The position numbers and the translations under genes were made by a program. DNA of 64,000 nt from Shewanella sp. VB17 (lineage in GTDB: Bacteria > Pseudomonadota > Gammaproteobacteria > Enterobacterales > Shewanellaceae). Of this stretch, positions 35,593 through 45,136 are shown piece by piece (position 1 is the stretch's first letter; each line of letters opens with the position of its first letter). The stretch covers positions 4,650,001 to 4,714,000 of the forward strand of contig NZ_JABRVS010000001.1 in assembly GCF_013248905.1 (NCBI RefSeq). The letters run 5' to 3'. Below the pieces are notes generated by a model that was not told the DNA's origin, did no database searches, and saw only the letters and a list, made by a program, of their open reading frames with translations.

Positions 35593-35703
35593 TTTACAAA
35601 AACCCAATGTTAAATTCTGTCTCAAATGCTCTACCAATTATTTGATAAAACACAAATAGTGCCATTCCCCGCCCCTTCGAGCAAAGAATTAGGCTTTACA
35701 ACT

Positions 35704-35746
35704 TCCGTCATATCGACGGAGTAACGAGGGCAGGTGGCGGATTATA
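35704..35746 (-). promoter_or_regulatory. rplM-rpsI promoter and leader hairpin
   Basis: On the minus strand GACTATAATCC gives a perfect -10 box (35746-35741) about 150 nt before the rplM ATG, without a strong -35. Just inside the leader TCCGTC-GATAT-GACGGA (35720-35704) forms a hairpin that could take part in autogenous control. Confidence 0.5.
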
Positions 35747-35853
35747 GTCAAAGCTGGGCTAAAAATCACCTAATTTTTACAATCTAAGCAATTTAAATCG
35801 ATACATCCCCATCACTGGCGCAGGTTAAATCCCAAAACCAGCGATATTAACGC

Positions 35854-36960
35854 TTATGGAAGGTGTTCTAACGCAAGATAGTCATGAGATTGCATCTCGA
35901 TTAAACGTGAGCGGCAACGCCTAAACTCAAAGGTTAACAAACCTTCAATATAAATATTATCTAGTGAAACCTCTGCTGATATAATCAGTTTGACATTTCG
36001 TTCATAAAATTCATCTACCATGGCGAGAAAACGTCGGGCAATATCGTCCCCTGTTAATTTATCCCCCATTTGCTCTACACTACTGAGCAATACTGTATGA
36101 TATAAACAGGCAAGCTCCATATAATCACGTTGACTTCTTGGACCATCACAAAGGTCCCTAAAATTAATAAACAACACACCTTGAGCTTGTTGTCTAATGG
36201 CGATATTTCGTCCATCAATTTCGATGTCAGCTGTCGATAATTCAGACTCTGGCGCTAATCTATCAAAATAGGTCAATAAATTAGTATCGGCCTGTGTATC
36301 CAACGGAAAATGATAAATCTCCGCCTGCTCTAATGTACGTAACCGATAATCAATACCAGAATCAACATTTAAGATTTGACAATGCTGATTAATCAGTTCA
36401 ATCGCTGGCAAAAAGCGCACCCGCTGCAAACCATTACGATACAATTCATCTGGAATAATATTCGAAGTGGCGACAAGGCATACTCCTTCTTTAAACAAAG
36501 CTTGAAATAAGGTGCCCAGTAGCATTGCATCGGTAATATCCGAGACAAAGAACTCATCAAAGCAAATCACTTGATACTGCTCTGACATCTGCTTAGCGAT
36601 AATAAGCAGTGGATCCCTTTGCCCTTTTAAACCATCGAGATCGAGATGAACTTGATGCATAAATCGATGAAAATGAGCCCTTAGCTTGTTATCACCTGGT
36701 AGTGAGTCATAAAAAGTATCCATTAAGTAGGTCTTGCCACGTCCTACCCCACCCCACAGGTACAAACCTTTGACCGTTTGTTTTTTAGCAACAAGAAAAG
36801 AAGACAACTTAGCAATACCTGTCGGTTTGCTGTTTAGCTTTTGGATCTCATCAAACACCCGTTGCAAGCTTTTTACAGCCAGCTCTTGCGCCGGATCATG
36901 AGAAAAATCATCTCGAATTAGGTCTTGCTGATAATGTTGCCATGGCGTTAGATGGGGCAC
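35854..36960 (-). CDS. zapE: Cell division protein ZapE (AFG1-like ATPase)
   Basis: 368-residue P-loop ATPase associated with the Z-ring under stress. It has Walker A GGVGRGKTYLMD (about 68-80), then HFHRFMHQVH, Walker B ICFDEFFVSDITDAM and VATSNIIPDELYRNGLQR, all typical of the AFG1/ZapE family. It is divergent from zapG and next to degQ, the same neighbourhood as in E. coli (yhcM-yhcB-degQ). Confidence 0.95.
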   Translation of the reverse strand: MPHLTPWQHYQQDLIRDDFSHDPAQELAVKSLQRVFDEIQKLNSKPTGIAKLSSFLVAKKQTVKGLYLWGGVGRGKTYLMDTFYDSLPGDNKLRAHFHRFMHQVHLDLDGLKGQRDPLLIIAKQMSEQYQVICFDEFFVSDITDAMLLGTLFQALFKEGVCLVATSNIIPDELYRNGLQRVRFLPAIELINQHCQILNVDSGIDYRLRTLEQAEIYHFPLDTQADTNLLTYFDRLAPESELSTADIEIDGRNIAIRQQAQGVLFINFRDLCDGPRSQRDYMELACLYHTVLLSSVEQMGDKLTGDDIARRFLAMVDEFYERNVKLIISAEVSLDNIYIEGLLTFEFRRCRSRLIEMQSHDYLALEHLP

Positions 36961-37073
36961 GTCTAATGATCTCTTCTATCTTTAAAATTCATCTAAATGG
37001 TATCATGTCAGGAATCACCAATGTACTATTGTTTTCATCATGACCTTCAAGGTTAAATATAGAGGATCCGTAT

Positions 37074-37472
37074 ATGGAATGGCCGTTAGTTGTTGCCACT
37101 TTTGTGCTTGGCGTTGTTTTAGGTTATGTGATCAGATCTATTTCCGCGAGAAATAATGAGTCAAATAACAGAGATAAAGTGCTGGAACAAACCAGCTTAG
37201 AACTGAGCCAACACAAGCAGGAAGTCACAGATCATTTCGAAGTTCATTACCAACAACTCTCAGAATTAACCGAGCAACTAAATAAAGTCAATCGCCAATG
37301 GAATGAAGCAGCAAATATGTTAGCGCCAAAGAACAGCGTTAAACCCTTAGCAACGTTCAGCACTGACAAGACTGAACACATCAAACAAGATAATTGTATT
37401 TTAGCCAATCAAGAACCTAAAATGCACAGTCAAGAAACCGAAAGTATCATTATCGTAAATAAACACAATTAA
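37074..37472 (+). CDS. zapG: ZapG/YhcB (DUF1043) inner-membrane protein
   Basis: 132 residues: one N-terminal transmembrane helix (about 4-20, PLVVATFVLGVVLGYVI) followed by a long coiled coil to about residue 85 (LEQTSLELSQHKQEVTDHF and LTEQLNKVNRQWNEAA) and a flexible polar tail. YhcB is linked to envelope biogenesis and division in E. coli. It lies between zapE (divergent) and degQ, matching E. coli order. GAGG 8 nt before the ATG. Confidence 0.88.
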   Translation: MEWPLVVATFVLGVVLGYVIRSISARNNESNNRDKVLEQTSLELSQHKQEVTDHFEVHYQQLSELTEQLNKVNRQWNEAANMLAPKNSVKPLATFSTDKTEHIKQDNCILANQEPKMHSQETESIIIVNKHN

Positions 37473-37621
37473 CCTTTGTTAATAATAGTGAACTTTCATT
37501 ACATTTTTTCGGTCGGACTCTGTAACAATTGATTTGTGATCACCTCTTGAATAAGCAATGATATTGCCCAATTATCATTAAGTGATTATATTTCTATATT
37601 CGACATTGGAGCCATGAATTG

Positions 37622-38980
37622 ATGAAAACGAAATTAAGCTTACTCTCTGCCGCCCTATTAACGGCATCCCTTAGCTTGACTCCAGCCATATCACAAGCAG
37701 CGATCCCAATGGCTGTGAATAGCGAGGCAATTCCAAGTCTTGCGCCTATGTTGGAACGCACAACACCTGCAGTGGTTGCTGTTGCGGTTAAAGGAACACA
37801 TGTTTCAAAACAAAAAGTACCCGATGCATTTCGATACTTTTTTGGCCCTAACGCACCCCAAGAGCAAGTGCGTGAACGTCCTTTTAGAGGCCTAGGATCA
37901 GGGGTTATTATTGATGCTAAAGAAGGGTATATTGTCACCAACAACCATGTAATTGATGGTGCTGATGAGATTTTAATCGGTCTATCTGACGGTCGAGAAG
38001 TCGAAGCTAAATTAATTGGCACTGATGCTGAGTCTGATATTGCACTTGTGCAGATTGAAGCGAAAGATTTAGTCGCGGTTAAACGTGCTGACTCAGACAA
38101 GCTAAAAGTCGGTGACTTTGCCGTTGCTATTGGCAATCCTTTTGGCTTAGGCCAAACCGTCACCTCTGGTATTGTTAGTGCCATGGGCCGTAGCGGCTTA
38201 GGTATCGAAATGTTAGAGAATTTCATTCAAACCGATGCAGCGATTAATAGCGGTAATTCAGGGGGCGCCTTAGTCAACCTTAATGGCGATCTTATTGGTA
38301 TTAACACTGCTATTGTAGCACCAGGTGGCGGCAACGTCGGGATTGGTTTTGCAATTCCAGCTAACATGGTCAATAACTTAGTCGATCAGATCATTGAACA
38401 TGGTGAAGTTCGCCGTGGTGTACTCGGCGTATCAGGCAGAGATTTGACCAATGAACTTGCAAAAGCATTTGGACTTAATACTCAGCATGGCGGTTTTGTC
38501 GATCAAGTAATGGAAGGTAGCGCTGCCGATAATGCCGGTATTAAAGCCGGTGACATTATCATCAGCGTCAATGACCGTAAGATTAAAACCTTCCAAGAAC
38601 TACGAGCAAAAGTAGCCACTATGGGTGCCGGTGCCAAGGTTAAATTTGGTTTAATCCGTGATGGTGATTCAAAAACGGTATCTGCAACACTTGGTGAGAG
38701 CAGTCAAACAAGTGAAGCTGCCGCTGGTGCCGTTCATCCAATGCTTGCTGGTGCGACATTGGAAAATAACGATGATGGTGATGGTATTGAAATTACTGAC
38801 ATAGAACAAAATTCACCTGCTGCTGCCAGTGGATTGCGAAAAGGTGACATCATTGTCGGCGTCAATCGCAACGCAATTGACGATCTTAATGAACTTAAAA
38901 TTAAGCTAAAAGAGCAACAAACGACGGTGGCATTAAAAATACTGCGTGGTCATAGCAGTCTTTTCTTAATCTTAAGGTAA
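37622..38980 (+). CDS. degQ: Periplasmic serine endoprotease DegQ (DegP/HtrA family)
   Basis: 452 residues from the ATG at 37622. Signal peptide ending SQAAIP, trypsin-like domain with His in TNNHVIDGADE, Asp in GTDAESDIALVQIE and Ser in NSGNSGGALVNL, then two PDZ domains (GGFVDQVMEGSAADNAGIKAGD and GIEITDIEQNSPAAASGLRKGD). The short LA loop favours DegQ over DegP. It is a protease/chaperone for misfolded envelope proteins. degS follows after a hairpin. Confidence 0.96.
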   Translation: MKTKLSLLSAALLTASLSLTPAISQAAIPMAVNSEAIPSLAPMLERTTPAVVAVAVKGTHVSKQKVPDAFRYFFGPNAPQEQVRERPFRGLGSGVIIDAKEGYIVTNNHVIDGADEILIGLSDGREVEAKLIGTDAESDIALVQIEAKDLVAVKRADSDKLKVGDFAVAIGNPFGLGQTVTSGIVSAMGRSGLGIEMLENFIQTDAAINSGNSGGALVNLNGDLIGINTAIVAPGGGNVGIGFAIPANMVNNLVDQIIEHGEVRRGVLGVSGRDLTNELAKAFGLNTQHGGFVDQVMEGSAADNAGIKAGDIIISVNDRKIKTFQELRAKVATMGAGAKVKFGLIRDGDSKTVSATLGESSQTSEAAAGAVHPMLAGATLENNDDGDGIEITDIEQNSPAAASGLRKGDIIVGVNRNAIDDLNELKIKLKEQQTTVALKILRGHSSLFLILR

Positions 38981-38995
38981 GTCACGCCCAGTAAC

Positions 38996-39024
38996 AGCAT
39001 GAGAGGGGATAATCCTCTCATGCT
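38996..39024 (+). terminator. Hairpin between degQ and degS
   Basis: AGCATGAGAGG (38996-39006) and CCTCTCATGCT (39014-39024) pair perfectly with a 7-nt loop, 15 nt after the degQ stop. The following TTATT is a weak T-tract, so it may act as an attenuator between degQ and degS. Confidence 0.7.
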
Positions 39025-39076
39025 TATTAACACCAATCGTGTTAATCTAATCCAAATTTCGCTAACACTTTCATCT

Positions 39077-40162
39077 ATGGCTATAAAAGACACACTTTTA
39101 TATATCGGCAAGGCAGTCACCTTTGGCCTAATAATGGCGGCTGTCTTTATCATTATCACCTCTTTAATACCCAATAATGATGCTTCAAGCATGTTTTTTC
39201 AAAAACGTGGCGATAATAGATTCGAACTCTCATTTTCTACAGCAGTAAGACGAGCAGCACCCGCTGTTGTGAACATTTATAGTCTTAGCGTCGATCGTGA
39301 TCAACCATTAAATTCAGGTTCGCTTCAAGGGCTAGGATCTGGTGTTATCATGAGTGAGCAAGGCTTTATCTTAACGAATTATCATGTGATAAAAAAAGCA
39401 GATGAAATTGTGGTCGCATTACAAGATGGGCGTAAATTCACATCGGAAGTGGTTGGTTCAGATCCTGTAACTGATCTTGCCGTGTTAAAAATTGAAGGAG
39501 ACACACTCCCGATAGCCCCCATTAATTTAGCAACACCAGCTCAAGTTGGTGATGTTGTTTTAGCCATTGGCAACCCCTATAACTTAGGCCAAACAATTAC
39601 CCAAGGGATCGTCAGTGCCACAGGACGTAATGGCTTAAGTTCCGGCTACTTAGATTTTTTGCAAACTGATGCAGCGATTAATGCAGGCAATTCTGGTGGT
39701 GCACTTATCGATACCAGCGGGCAACTTATCGGGATAAACACCGCATCTTATCAAATCAACGATGAAGGTGGTGGCCATGGTATCAATTTTGCCATTCCCA
39801 TCAAACTCGCTCATAGCATCATGAGTAAATTGATCAAAAATGGCCGCGTTATCCGTGGTGAACTAGGGATAACAGGTAAACCGGTAGAGCAAGTCACCGC
39901 ACAAATCTTGAATTTACCGAACCTAACCGGCATTGAAATAACTGAAGTAGACCCTAAAGGGCCAGCAGCAAAAGCGCAATTACAAGCTGGAGATATTATC
40001 ACTCAATTTGAGGGTGAGCGTGTACCTGGAGTGGAGATGCTGATGGACAGAATTGCAGAGTCAACACCGAATGAGCAAATCATTATGACCGTCATACGTC
40101 AAGGCAAGATCCACAATGTACCCGTCACTATCCGTGAAAAATCGATTCAAGAAACCAAGTAA
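39077..40162 (+). CDS. degS: Site-1 stress-sensing protease DegS
   Basis: Membrane-anchored periplasmic protease that cuts the anti-sigma factor RseA when it senses outer-membrane-protein C-termini. 361 residues from the ATG at 39077: N-terminal anchor (AIKDTLLYIGKAVTFGLIMAAVFIIIT), catalytic His in TNYHVIKKADE, Asp in VGSDPVTDLAVLKIE and Ser in NAGNSGGALIDT, and only one PDZ domain, unlike DegQ. In-frame ATGs at 38999 and 39020 lie in or beside the upstream hairpin, so I reject them. No good Shine-Dalgarno sequence is seen. Confidence 0.94.
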   Translation: MAIKDTLLYIGKAVTFGLIMAAVFIIITSLIPNNDASSMFFQKRGDNRFELSFSTAVRRAAPAVVNIYSLSVDRDQPLNSGSLQGLGSGVIMSEQGFILTNYHVIKKADEIVVALQDGRKFTSEVVGSDPVTDLAVLKIEGDTLPIAPINLATPAQVGDVVLAIGNPYNLGQTITQGIVSATGRNGLSSGYLDFLQTDAAINAGNSGGALIDTSGQLIGINTASYQINDEGGGHGINFAIPIKLAHSIMSKLIKNGRVIRGELGITGKPVEQVTAQILNLPNLTGIEITEVDPKGPAAKAQLQAGDIITQFEGERVPGVEMLMDRIAESTPNEQIIMTVIRQGKIHNVPVTIREKSIQETK

Positions 40163-40171
40163 TATTGGCTA

Positions 40172-40206
40172 AAACTAACGGCCTACATAATGTAGGCCGT
40201 TAGTTT
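40172..40206. terminator. Bidirectional terminator between degS and murA
   Basis: A perfect 16-bp stem (40172-40187 with 40191-40206; core ACGGCCTACA/TGTAGGCCGT) with a 3-nt loop, A-run before and T-run after, between convergent genes. Confidence 0.93.
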
Positions 40207-40225
40207 AACTAAGGTGAGGTATAGA

Positions 40226-41485
40226 TTAACTTACACGCACAATTTGCCCACCTAAGCCTTTAAACTTATCTTCAATATGTTCATAACCGCGATCCAGGTG
40301 ATAAATACGGTCAACAATCGTGATGCCATCCGCCACAAGACCTGCAATAACCAGACTCGCTGAAGCCCTTAAATCTGTCGCCATTACCTGTGCACCATTC
40401 AGTCTCTCGATACCCTCAATAATACATGTATTGCCTTCAAGTTCCATTTTAGCCCCCATACGAATAAGTTCAGGAACATGCATAAATCGGTTTTCAAAAA
40501 TCGTTTCAGTGATCCTTGATGTCCCCACCGCTAATACATTCAACAAACAAAACTGCGCTTGCATATCAGTAGGAAAACCTGGATAAGGCACTGTTTTAAT
40601 ATTCACAGCTTTAGGTCGCATGCCTTTCATATCCAATTCAATCCAATCGCTGCCTGTTGTAATATGCGCTCCGGCATCTTCAAGCTTAGCCAACACAGCC
40701 TCAAGAGTGGATGGATCAGCATTAACACAACGTATCTTACCCCGTGTTACTGCAGCAGCAATTAAAAAGCTGCCAGTCTCAATTCTATCTGGCATAACAC
40801 GATAATGACCCCCTTGCAGAGATTTAACACCTTGAATACGAATAGAGTCTGTCCCAGCACCTTCTATTTTTGCTCCCATCGCGATTAAACAGTTAGCTAA
40901 ATCGATCACTTCAGGTTCACGCGCAGCATTCTCAATGATAGTCTCACCATCAGCAAGTGTTGCAGCCATCAATAAGTTCTCTGTTGCGCCAACACTAATC
41001 ATATCCATAAAGATATGGGCACCTTTCAATCGACCATCAACTCTTGCCTTGATATAGCCTTCTTTCACTTCAATCTTTGCCCCCATCAACTCTAAACCAT
41101 GAAGATGAAGATTCACTGGGCGCGCTCCGATAGCACAGCCACCGGGTAATGACACATCAGCGGTACCAAAGCGGGCCAATAAAGGGCCCAAGATTAAAAT
41201 TGATGCCCTCATGGTTTTCACCAAATCATAAGGAGCACAAAAATTATTCAATGAACGGGTAGAAATGTGCACTTGACTGTTATCACTACGGCTCACTTCT
41301 GCACCAAGGCAGCGCAGTAATTCGCAACTCGTGTTTACATCTCGTAGATTTGGTACATTACTAACCACAAAATCGGTTTCAGCTAAAACACTCGCCATCA
41401 AAATAGGCAGAGCTGCGTTTTTAGCGCCCGATATGACGACATTACCAGCAAGCGCTTTACTCGCCTCAATCTTTAATTTATCCAC
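40226..41485 (-). CDS. murA: UDP-N-acetylglucosamine 1-carboxyvinyltransferase
   Basis: First committed enzyme of peptidoglycan synthesis, transferring enolpyruvate from PEP to UDP-GlcNAc. Start is a GTG at 41485, giving the conserved DKLKIEASKALAGNVVISGAKNAALPI and exactly 419 residues, as in E. coli; GAGAG lies about 6 nt upstream. The fosfomycin-target Cys is present in SLPGGCAIGARPVNLH (about 115). It follows ibaG, at the end of the mla-ibaG-murA run. Confidence 0.97.
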   Translation of the reverse strand: MDKLKIEASKALAGNVVISGAKNAALPILMASVLAETDFVVSNVPNLRDVNTSCELLRCLGAEVSRSDNSQVHISTRSLNNFCAPYDLVKTMRASILILGPLLARFGTADVSLPGGCAIGARPVNLHLHGLELMGAKIEVKEGYIKARVDGRLKGAHIFMDMISVGATENLLMAATLADGETIIENAAREPEVIDLANCLIAMGAKIEGAGTDSIRIQGVKSLQGGHYRVMPDRIETGSFLIAAAVTRGKIRCVNADPSTLEAVLAKLEDAGAHITTGSDWIELDMKGMRPKAVNIKTVPYPGFPTDMQAQFCLLNVLAVGTSRITETIFENRFMHVPELIRMGAKMELEGNTCIIEGIERLNGAQVMATDLRASASLVIAGLVADGITIVDRIYHLDRGYEHIEDKFKGLGGQIVRVS

Positions 41486-41498
41486 TTTAACTCTCAAA

Positions 41499-41789
41499 TT
41501 ACATGTTAAACACTTTTTCACGCTTCCATTGTGTCGGCGTGAACGCATTAATGGTTAGTGCATGCAATTCACCACTGGTAATTCGCTCCATTAACGGTCC
41601 ATAGATTATTTGTTGCTGCTTTACACGTCCCATCCCATCGAAACATTCACCAACAGCAACAATCTTATAGTGAGTTCCAGCTTGAGTGACATGCACTTCA
41701 TCTAATGGAAGCGCATCGAGTAAAACCTGCTCTATTTCTTTAAGTTTTGCGGTTTCTTTGTTAACTTGTTCTGTCTCGTTAGCATTCAT
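41499..41789 (-). CDS. ibaG: BolA-family protein IbaG
   Basis: Small cytoplasmic BolA-like protein, which partners monothiol glutaredoxins around 2Fe-2S clusters. 96 residues from the ATG at 41789. The BolA fold is seen in VHVTQAGTHYKIVAVGECFDGMGRVKQQQIIYGPL and SGELHALTINAFTPTQW; Cys in GECF and the late His are candidate cluster ligands. Located between mlaB and murA, as in E. coli (yrbA). Confidence 0.93.
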   Translation of the reverse strand: MNANETEQVNKETAKLKEIEQVLLDALPLDEVHVTQAGTHYKIVAVGECFDGMGRVKQQQIIYGPLMERITSGELHALTINAFTPTQWKREKVFNM

Positions 41790-41802
41790 GAAGCTATTTA
41801 CC

Positions 41803-42096
41803 TTATCTGGCTTCTTCAATGAAGAAGCATTCTAAATCATATAAATCAATGAGTTTTGAGATTTGCTCTGAAGGAGAAACAAAAAACAATGTCCGTTTTT
41901 CAGCTTTTGCCAAGCTCATCAACTCCAAAATAAAAGCGATCCCAGCACTGTCTGTGTATACAAGCGCAGAGAGATCGATGACCTCAATGTCTTCAGCTAG
42001 CAGCGAGCGTCTTTGCCGCCACAGTGCTGGCACTTCAACTTGAGATAAACGCCCCTTGATATGACATACTGCCCCTTGTTGAATAAAATCTGCCAC
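41803..42096 (-). CDS. mlaB: STAS-domain protein MlaB
   Basis: 97-residue cytoplasmic STAS protein that stabilises the MlaF ATPase in the MlaFEDB phospholipid transporter. The signature VIDLSALVYTDSAGIAFILELM contains the conserved DSAG. Translation starts at GTG (42096-42094), immediately next to the mlaC stop, indicating coupling. The gene order mlaF-E-D-C-B is intact on the minus strand. Confidence 0.93.
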   Translation of the reverse strand: MADFIQQGAVCHIKGRLSQVEVPALWRQRRSLLAEDIEVIDLSALVYTDSAGIAFILELMSLAKAEKRTLFFVSPSEQISKLIDLYDLECFFIEEAR

Positions 42097-42753
42097 TTAA
42101 GCCTTCTTATCCGTAGAAGCACGTTTGATTGAAGTTTTAGTACGATCTTCAAGTTCAGTGATCACAGTCTCAATTCCCTTTTGACGGATAAGGTTTGATA
42201 TTTCTGAACTTTTTGATGCCAGTAAACTGACCCCTTCAGCGACTAAATCAAACGCTTTCCAGCTATCATCTTTCAGACGACGAACTCTAAATTGCAATTT
42301 AATCGGTGGTCGACTGCCATCAACAATCTGTACCCCCACATCTACTATTTTTTCTTTGCTGAAGTCAGCAGATTGAGCAAACTTCACTTCTTGATCTGTG
42401 TATTCAGTAAATGCCTGCGCATAAGTGGAAATGAGATACCCCTTAAACGCGCCGACAAAACGTTCTCGCTGTTCTTTGCTTGTTTGCCTTAAATAGCTCC
42501 CCATTACTTTATAAGACGCATATTTAACATCGATATAAGGCATCAACTCATCGGAGATTATCACTTTAAGATGGTCAGGGTTAGCCTCAATAATGGCAAT
42601 ATCATGATGAAATCTGTCAAAAGTATTATTAGCTACAGTTTCCACCATAACATAGGGATCCATGCTGTTCACTTTTAACTCTTCACTGTGAACCACCGCG
42701 CTCATCAACACCAATAATCCCGACGCTACCCATTTATGCATGTAATTGACCAT
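42097..42753 (-). CDS. mlaC: Periplasmic phospholipid-binding protein MlaC
   Basis: 218-residue soluble carrier shuttling phospholipid between the outer-membrane MlaA complex and MlaFEDB. Signal peptide ending VVHS; Tol-tol-Ttg2 domain with YVMVETVANNTFDRFHHD, YRQT-like LRQTSKEQRERFVGAFKGYLISTYAQAF and VDGSRPPIKLQFRVRRLKDDSWKAFDLVAEGVSLL. AAGGA 6 nt before the ATG. Follows mlaD by 9 nt. Confidence 0.95.
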   Translation of the reverse strand: MVNYMHKWVASGLLVLMSAVVHSEELKVNSMDPYVMVETVANNTFDRFHHDIAIIEANPDHLKVIISDELMPYIDVKYASYKVMGSYLRQTSKEQRERFVGAFKGYLISTYAQAFTEYTDQEVKFAQSADFSKEKIVDVGVQIVDGSRPPIKLQFRVRRLKDDSWKAFDLVAEGVSLLASKSSEISNLIRQKGIETVITELEDRTKTSIKRASTDKKA

Positions 42754-42762
42754 TATTATTCC

Positions 42763-43230
42763 TTACTTCTCTGATGCACTATACAAAAATTGACCGATTA
42801 ATTCTTCTAACACGAGCGCTGAGTGAGTATCATCAATACGATCGCCATCAGCTAGCATCCCGATATCATCGTCGACAAAGCCGGGGGTTAATCCTAAAAA
42901 CTGCTCACCTAATAAACCTGCAGTCAAAATAGACAGACTGCTGGTTTCTGGGAATTGGTTAAACTTCTTATCAATCGATAACTTGACCACGGCAACTAAT
43001 TGAACAGGATCTAGGCTAATATCACTCACTCGCCCAACCACAACGCCACCAACTTTCACCGGAGAGCGAACTTTAAGGCCACCAGCATTGCTAAATTTAG
43101 CATATAAGGTGTAGTGACTACTGCTCGAACTCACTTCAACATTGGCGACATTAAACACCAACACCAGAAATGCAGCTAAACCTGATAAAAGAAACAGGCC
43201 AACTAAAACCTCTATTTTTCGTGTCAACAT
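42763..43230 (-). CDS. mlaD: MCE-domain lipid-transport protein MlaD
   Basis: 155 residues with an N-terminal transmembrane helix (VLVGLFLLSGLAAFLVLVF) and a single MCE domain (YTLYAKFSNAGGLKVRSPVKVGGVVVGRVSDISL). It forms the hexameric periplasmic ring of the Mla inner-membrane complex. The short hydrophobic C-terminus (LVLEELIGQFLY) is typical of the central pore helices. Confidence 0.95.
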   Translation of the reverse strand: MLTRKIEVLVGLFLLSGLAAFLVLVFNVANVEVSSSSSHYTLYAKFSNAGGLKVRSPVKVGGVVVGRVSDISLDPVQLVAVVKLSIDKKFNQFPETSSLSILTAGLLGEQFLGLTPGFVDDDIGMLADGDRIDDTHSALVLEELIGQFLYSASEK

Positions 43231-43293
43231 ACTTATTTTTCCATTCTTTAATTGCGTATCTTATTTAATGTTAGCTGCCAAACATTCATCTCG

Positions 43294-44076
43294 TTAACGG
43301 CCAAACATCAGCGCTGTTAACAGGAAGTCTAACGCCAACACTGCCAAACTAGACTGAACCACTGTTTGTGTTGTTGCTTTGCTTATCCCTTCAGGGTTGG
43401 GGATCACTTGATAACCACGATACAAAGCTATCCAAGTCACCACAATCGCAAACACGACACTTTTAATTAAACAGTTAACGATATCTTGACGCCACTCGAC
43501 AGAAGCCTGCAAAATTGACCAGAAACTGCCACTATCGATGCCTTTCCATTCAACCCCAACGATATGCCCACCATATATTCCCACCGCAGTAAAAATAAGC
43601 GCCAATAGAGGTAAACTCACCACTCCAGCCCAGAAACGTGGTGCGATGATCTGGCGCAATGGGTCGATAGCCATCATCTCCAAACTTGAAAGCTGCTCAG
43701 TACTTTTCATCAAGCCTATTTCTGCAGTCAATGCTGATCCTGCCCGTCCAGCAAATAGAAGTGCTGTCACTACCGGTCCTAGTTCTCGAAGCAAGCTTAA
43801 TGCCACCATCGGCCCCAAACTTTCTTCAGCGCCAAATCCGATAAGAAGCTGATACCCTTGTAGCGCAAGCACCATGCCGATAAAAAGTCCTGACACAAAT
43901 ATCAGCAACATTGATTGCACACCGACAACATACAATTGCTTTACAAATAAAGAGAAATCTTTTGATCTTGGCTTGCGGGCTATCGCCCCCCACAGCATTA
44001 ACCCTGCACGTCCTAAACCTGTTATCAGATCAATGCTAGCACGACCTACGTCAGCTATTTTATCTATCAAACTCAT
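43294..44076 (-). CDS. mlaE: Mla transporter permease MlaE
   Basis: 260-residue inner-membrane permease from the ATG at 44076 (GTGGA 8 nt upstream; an in-frame GTG 12 nt earlier is less likely). MlaE signature FIGMVLALQGYQLLIGFGAEESLGPMVALSLLRELGPVVTALLFAGRAGSALTAEIGLMKSTEQ is present, with five predicted transmembrane helices. Part of mlaFEDCB. Confidence 0.95.
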   Translation of the reverse strand: MSLIDKIADVGRASIDLITGLGRAGLMLWGAIARKPRSKDFSLFVKQLYVVGVQSMLLIFVSGLFIGMVLALQGYQLLIGFGAEESLGPMVALSLLRELGPVVTALLFAGRAGSALTAEIGLMKSTEQLSSLEMMAIDPLRQIIAPRFWAGVVSLPLLALIFTAVGIYGGHIVGVEWKGIDSGSFWSILQASVEWRQDIVNCLIKSVVFAIVVTWIALYRGYQVIPNPEGISKATTQTVVQSSLAVLALDFLLTALMFGR

Positions 44077-44138
44077 TTTATATTCCACACCATAAACGAT
44101 CAGTGAAGCTTATTAAGCATAAATTAACGTTAATCATC

Positions 44139-44960
44139 TTATCCCAATAAATCCTGTTGATAGTCTTTGGCTGGAAAGTGAAAAGGCACAGGCCCATCTG
44201 GCTCACCACCGATAAACTGTTTCAACTGCTCAAGTTCAGAAGCTTTCAATTCTGCCGGGGTTCCTTGGGCAATCACTCGTTTATCTGCCATCACATAAAC
44301 ATAATCGGCAATACTCAGCACTTCTTGGACATCGTGAGATATCACCACTGACGTCAATTTCAATGCTACAGATAACTCACGAATAAGTTTAACCAGCACC
44401 CCCATAGAGATAGGGTCTTGCCCTGCAAAAGGTTCATCATACATCACCATTTCAGGTTCAAGTGCAATGGCCCTTGCTAACGCAGCTCGTCGTTGCATTC
44501 CGCCAGAAAGCTCACTCGGCATCATAAATGCTGCACCACGCAGCCCAACAGCTTCAAGTTTCATCAATGCAATTCGCTTAATAATGGGCTCTGGTAACCC
44601 AGAATGCTCACGCAAAGCAAAAGCAACATTATCGAATACATTCATATCGGTAAAAAGTGCGCCGCTTTGAAATAACATGCTCATGCGTTTACGCAACGTG
44701 AACAATTCATCTCTACGGCATTGGTGTACATCAACACCATCAAATAACACCTGGCCAACATCAGGCATTAGTTGCCCACCCATCAATTTAAGCAGTGTGG
44801 TTTTCCCTATTCCACTCGGCCCCATGATAGCGGTCACCTTGCCTCTAGGAATAGACAGGCTAATATCATCAAAAATTACATGTTCACCACGACTAAAACC
44901 CAAATTATGGATTTCAACCAATGATTTTGGCTCAGCTAACGCCTTACTATCCATCATCAT
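44139..44960 (-). CDS. mlaF: Mla transporter ATPase MlaF
   Basis: ABC ATPase driving phospholipid transport. Walker A GPSGIGKTTLLKL, signature SELSGGMQRRAALARAI, Walker B MVMYDEPFAGQDPI and the H-loop VISHDVQEV are all seen. Three consecutive ATGs (44960, 44957, 44954) are possible starts; a GTG at 44969 is also in frame. First gene of mlaFEDCB-ibaG-murA; divergent from yrbG. Confidence 0.96.
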   Translation of the reverse strand: MMMDSKALAEPKSLVEIHNLGFSRGEHVIFDDISLSIPRGKVTAIMGPSGIGKTTLLKLMGGQLMPDVGQVLFDGVDVHQCRRDELFTLRKRMSMLFQSGALFTDMNVFDNVAFALREHSGLPEPIIKRIALMKLEAVGLRGAAFMMPSELSGGMQRRAALARAIALEPEMVMYDEPFAGQDPISMGVLVKLIRELSVALKLTSVVISHDVQEVLSIADYVYVMADKRVIAQGTPAELKASELEQLKQFIGGEPDGPVPFHFPAKDYQQDLLG

Positions 44961-45136
44961 CCATCCCACGAGAGTGAATTAACTGCCCAAAGCAACAGTC
45001 TACCCAAACAAAAGAAGCAAATTGTACGTAATTGACCTATTCGGTACAACTGAATCGACACTATCTTGTCGCAATACTTTCAATTTGGCTCAATTACAGC
45101 GAAAATGCCCATATAACTCCTCACGGAAGTCATTTA

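Noticed and set aside
37594..38226. 210-codon minus-strand frame inside degQ
   Set aside because: Antisense shadow of a well-conserved protease gene, without homology or a start signal.
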